NCBI GenBank assembly: GCA_023458215.1
Contig: JAEXAJ010000099.1
Coordinates: forward strand, 1-34,638
Reading direction: 5' to 3'
DNA from: Bacteroidota bacterium
GTDB taxonomy: Bacteria; Bacteroidota; Bacteroidia; Bacteroidales; Bacteroidaceae
DNA: 34,638 nt
This document shows positions 32,751 to 34,638 of this stretch, in pieces. The notes beneath the pieces are model-generated. The model was not told the origin of the DNA, did not search any database, and worked only from the letters and a program-made list of their open reading frames with translations. Numbering within the stretch: the stretch's first letter is position 1; every line of letters starts with the position of its first letter. Made by a program: the position numbers and the translations under genes.

Positions 32751-33902
32751 ATGAAGAAAGCAATCAAATTAATAGTATCTACGGCATTAGGAGCATGCCT
32801 TGGGTTCATGGCTGTATGGATAGGGATTTTCCTATTTACGGATGTGTCTTTCAGCACTTTGGGGGATAAGTTTGTCAGCATAAAACTCGGAGAGTTAACA
32901 GGCATTTTCCTGATGGTTTTAATATTCATGTTTTTGTCCTTTTTCCTGCAAGTTATCATCCATGAAGGCGGACATCTTGTCTGCGGGCTTGCTACAGGAT
33001 ATCGTTTTGTTTCATTCCGTATTCTCAACTTCACCCTGATACGGCAGGACGGTAAATTCCGCATCAAGCGTTTCGGCATTGCCGGCACAGGAGGTCAATG
33101 CCTACTCACGCCTCCCGACAAACCCCTACAATACATTCCGTGTGTACTTTATAATCTGGGTGGCATAATAACCAATCTACTGACCGCAGTCATAGCTATA
33201 CTTCTCCTTCTGATAGTGGACGATATGCCCCACCCTTTGAAATTATTTCTCCTCCTTTTCTGCATCATCGGCATATTTCTAGGCCTGATAAGCGGTATTC
33301 CCATGAAAATGGGTGGTATCGGCAATGATGCAGATAACATGCGCCTGCTGTTGAAAGACCGGAGAAGCAAACAGGCATTAGTTACCCAGCTACGTGTTAA
33401 CGCATTGGTGCAAGAAGGCATGCGTGCAAAAGACATGCCCGAAGAATGGTTCCACCAAGAAGGAGCAATCTATTATAAGGACGCCTTACAAACTTCCGTA
33501 CACCTTATGTCCATATCCCGACTGGAAGATCTAGGGGAATGGGACCGTGCATACAGTGCACTGGAAGAAGCCATGAAACATAAGGACGAGATCATAGGGC
33601 TTTTTGTAAAAGAGATAACCTGTGAATTGCTGTATATAGCACTCATATCTGGCAAAAGCGAACAAGTAGAAGAATTATATACCGATGAAATAGCACTCTA
33701 CATCAAGCAATATAGCAAAGTAATGTCTTCCAAGCAACGGTTACTTTGTGCTCTCGCACTCTATCGGGATAAAGATGCAGCCAAAGCCAAGGAGATTTAC
33801 GAAACCCTCTGCCGCCAAAAGGACAAATACCTGATGCAGGGAGAAGTTATCATGGATATTAACTTCATGAAATCCATATTAAACGCTGAAAATGTGTTGT
33901 AA
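32751..33902 (+). CDS. M50-like membrane metallopeptidase
   Basis: A 383-residue polytopic membrane protein starting MKKAIKLIVSTALGACLGFM; the open frame before 32751 overlaps the HTCS gene and the promoter. The zinc motif HEGGH (71-75, form HExxH) sits in a membrane helix (FFLQVIIHEGGHLVCGLATG), as in site-2 proteases. Further helices lie at ~132-156 (NLGGIITNLLTAVIAILLLL) and ~164-183. A GNDADNM segment (191-197) is a candidate for the third metal-ligand site. The C-terminal ~180 residues are soluble and helical and may form TPR-like repeats (WDRAYSALEEAMKHKDE, KAKEIYETLCRQKDKY). This combination suggests a regulated intramembrane protease, with the substrate unknown. The stop overlaps the next gene by 11 bp, so the two are translationally coupled. 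Confidence 0.85.
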   Translation: MKKAIKLIVSTALGACLGFMAVWIGIFLFTDVSFSTLGDKFVSIKLGELTGIFLMVLIFMFLSFFLQVIIHEGGHLVCGLATGYRFVSFRILNFTLIRQDGKFRIKRFGIAGTGGQCLLTPPDKPLQYIPCVLYNLGGIITNLLTAVIAILLLLIVDDMPHPLKLFLLLFCIIGIFLGLISGIPMKMGGIGNDADNMRLLLKDRRSKQALVTQLRVNALVQEGMRAKDMPEEWFHQEGAIYYKDALQTSVHLMSISRLEDLGEWDRAYSALEEAMKHKDEIIGLFVKEITCELLYIALISGKSEQVEELYTDEIALYIKQYSKVMSSKQRLLCALALYRDKDAAKAKEIYETLCRQKDKYLMQGEVIMDINFMKSILNAENVL

Positions 33903-34638
33903 TATAAAGTTCAGCCTCTTTAGTCTTTATATTCTGTGCGTGCTATGCAGTTGCGGCAACAGGCAGAAAGAGTTTTCCCCGCATACTAATGCAACGGAAG
34001 ATTTTCTCTACTCTGATTCGGCAAAAAGCGAAAATAAAGTAGAAACCGCTCTAAAGCCTATTCCGGCCAAAAGCCATACAGCCCGATACTTGGATTCTCT
34101 TGGTTTCGTCAACATTGCCGAAGCAGATAGCAGCATTGCTATAGAATTAATGTACACCCATGCCGATAACTTTACAGGAGAAGTACTTTATGAAGATTTG
34201 CAAGAAGCTTATCTGCATCCCGATGCTATGGAGAGTCTTTCTAAAGCTCAACAGCTACTGAAAGAACAGCATCCCGGTTACAGCCTCATCGTTTACGACG
34301 CAGCACGCCCCATGTCTGTACAACAAAAGATGTGGAATGTAGTGAAAGGAACTTCAAAACAAATCTATGTTTCCAATCCTGCCCGTGGCGGTGGTCTGCA
34401 CAATTATGGATTGGCAATAGATATCAGCATCCTCGATGAACAAGGAATAGCTCTTCCCATGGGAACTCCTGTAGATTACTTAGGCAAAGAAGCCCATATT
34501 ACAGAAGAAGTCCAATTAGTAAAGAATGGGAAAATCAGTGAGCAGGAACGAGAAAACCGTTTATTACTGCGTCGGATAATGAAAGATGCCGGATTCCGTT
34601 CACTGCCGAGTGAGTGGTGGCACTTTAACCGGTACAGC
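33892..34638 (+). CDS. VanX-type D-Ala-D-Ala dipeptidase lipoprotein (3' partial)
   Basis: A frame of 249 codons that runs off the window end. It begins at ATG 33892 inside the M50-like gene (11-bp overlap). The N-terminus MCCNIKFSLFSLYILCVLCSC is a lipoprotein signal with Cys21 in a LCSC lipobox. The catalytic domain matches VanX/DdpX: R139 in DAARP, zinc ligands H170 and D177 in GGGLHNYGLAIDI, catalytic E241 and zinc ligand H244 in EWWHF. The spacings H-7-D and E-3-H equal those of VanX (H116/D123, E181/H184). It hydrolyses D-alanyl-D-alanine released from peptidoglycan. No vanH or vanA ligase is nearby, so a role in vancomycin resistance is not supported; envelope peptidoglycan recycling is more likely. 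Only a short C-terminal part should be missing. Confidence 0.92.
   Translation, partial: MCCNIKFSLFSLYILCVLCSCGNRQKEFSPHTNATEDFLYSDSAKSENKVETALKPIPAKSHTARYLDSLGFVNIAEADSSIAIELMYTHADNFTGEVLYEDLQEAYLHPDAMESLSKAQQLLKEQHPGYSLIVYDAARPMSVQQKMWNVVKGTSKQIYVSNPARGGGLHNYGLAIDISILDEQGIALPMGTPVDYLGKEAHITEEVQLVKNGKISEQERENRLLLRRIMKDAGFRSLPSEWWHFNRYS

Noticed and set aside
33892..34638. Vancomycin-resistance vanX
   Set aside because: No vanH, vanA/B ligase or vanRS genes adjoin it, and the lipobox and envelope setting fit a housekeeping dipeptidase.

Overview
This window comes from a Bacteroides-type gut Bacteroidota chromosome. The evidence is several SusC/SusD-style glycan-uptake genes, an ECF-sigma/FecR pair, a hybrid two-component regulator with an AraC output domain, many exported glycoside hydrolases and esterases, and promoters of the Bacteroides TTTG / TAnnTTTG type. 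I see no rRNA, tRNA, CRISPR array, insertion sequence or phage gene. The species cannot be fixed from the sequence alone.

Layout. (1) 1-2502, + strand: the tail of a Sus-like locus, with a SusD homologue (5' end outside the window) and a SusE-like surface lipoprotein, closed by a 15-bp perfect stem. (2) 2656-16883, - strand: a complete ECF-sigma-controlled polysaccharide utilization locus (PUL). Read in its own direction it is sigma factor, FecR anti-sigma, SusC with an STN signalling domain, SusD, GH20, a 22-bp palindromic tandem array, a GH78-like alpha-L-rhamnosidase, a second GH20, and a LamG-endonuclease/exonuclease/phosphatase fusion. In the susC leader a terminator and a -7 box on the opposite strand indicate a cis-antisense small RNA. 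(3) 16970-19126, - strand: an NfeD-like/flotillin pair with a near-consensus promoter. (4) 19127-19636: a gene-free AT-rich interval holding a second palindromic repeat cluster. (5) 19637-21841, + strand: a small exported protein of unknown function, a one-helix membrane protein, and a Na+-translocating decarboxylase beta subunit without its alpha partner. (6) 21958-28585, - strand: a four-gene operon of carboxylesterase, CBM48-like/CE1 esterase, GH3 and carboxylesterase, divergent from the HTCS regulator at 28841-32686. (7) 32751-34638, + strand: an M50-like membrane metallopeptidase overlapping a VanX-type D-Ala-D-Ala dipeptidase that runs off the window.

How the parts work together. In region 2, glycan binding by SusC/SusD would signal through STN to FecR and release the sigma factor, raising susCD transcription, while the antisense RNA would hold susC down. 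The exported enzymes would remove beta-HexNAc and alpha-L-rhamnose, and possibly phosphate esters. In region 6, the HTCS would sense a glycan fragment in the periplasm and switch on de-acylating esterases and a GH3 exo-glycosidase. These assignments rest on family membership and gene order; the exact substrates are inferred.

The most notable signals are the putative antisense RNA at susC, the exact 22-bp array of palindromes inside the PUL, and the unusual enzyme set of two GH20s, a GH78-like enzyme and a LamG-phosphoesterase.
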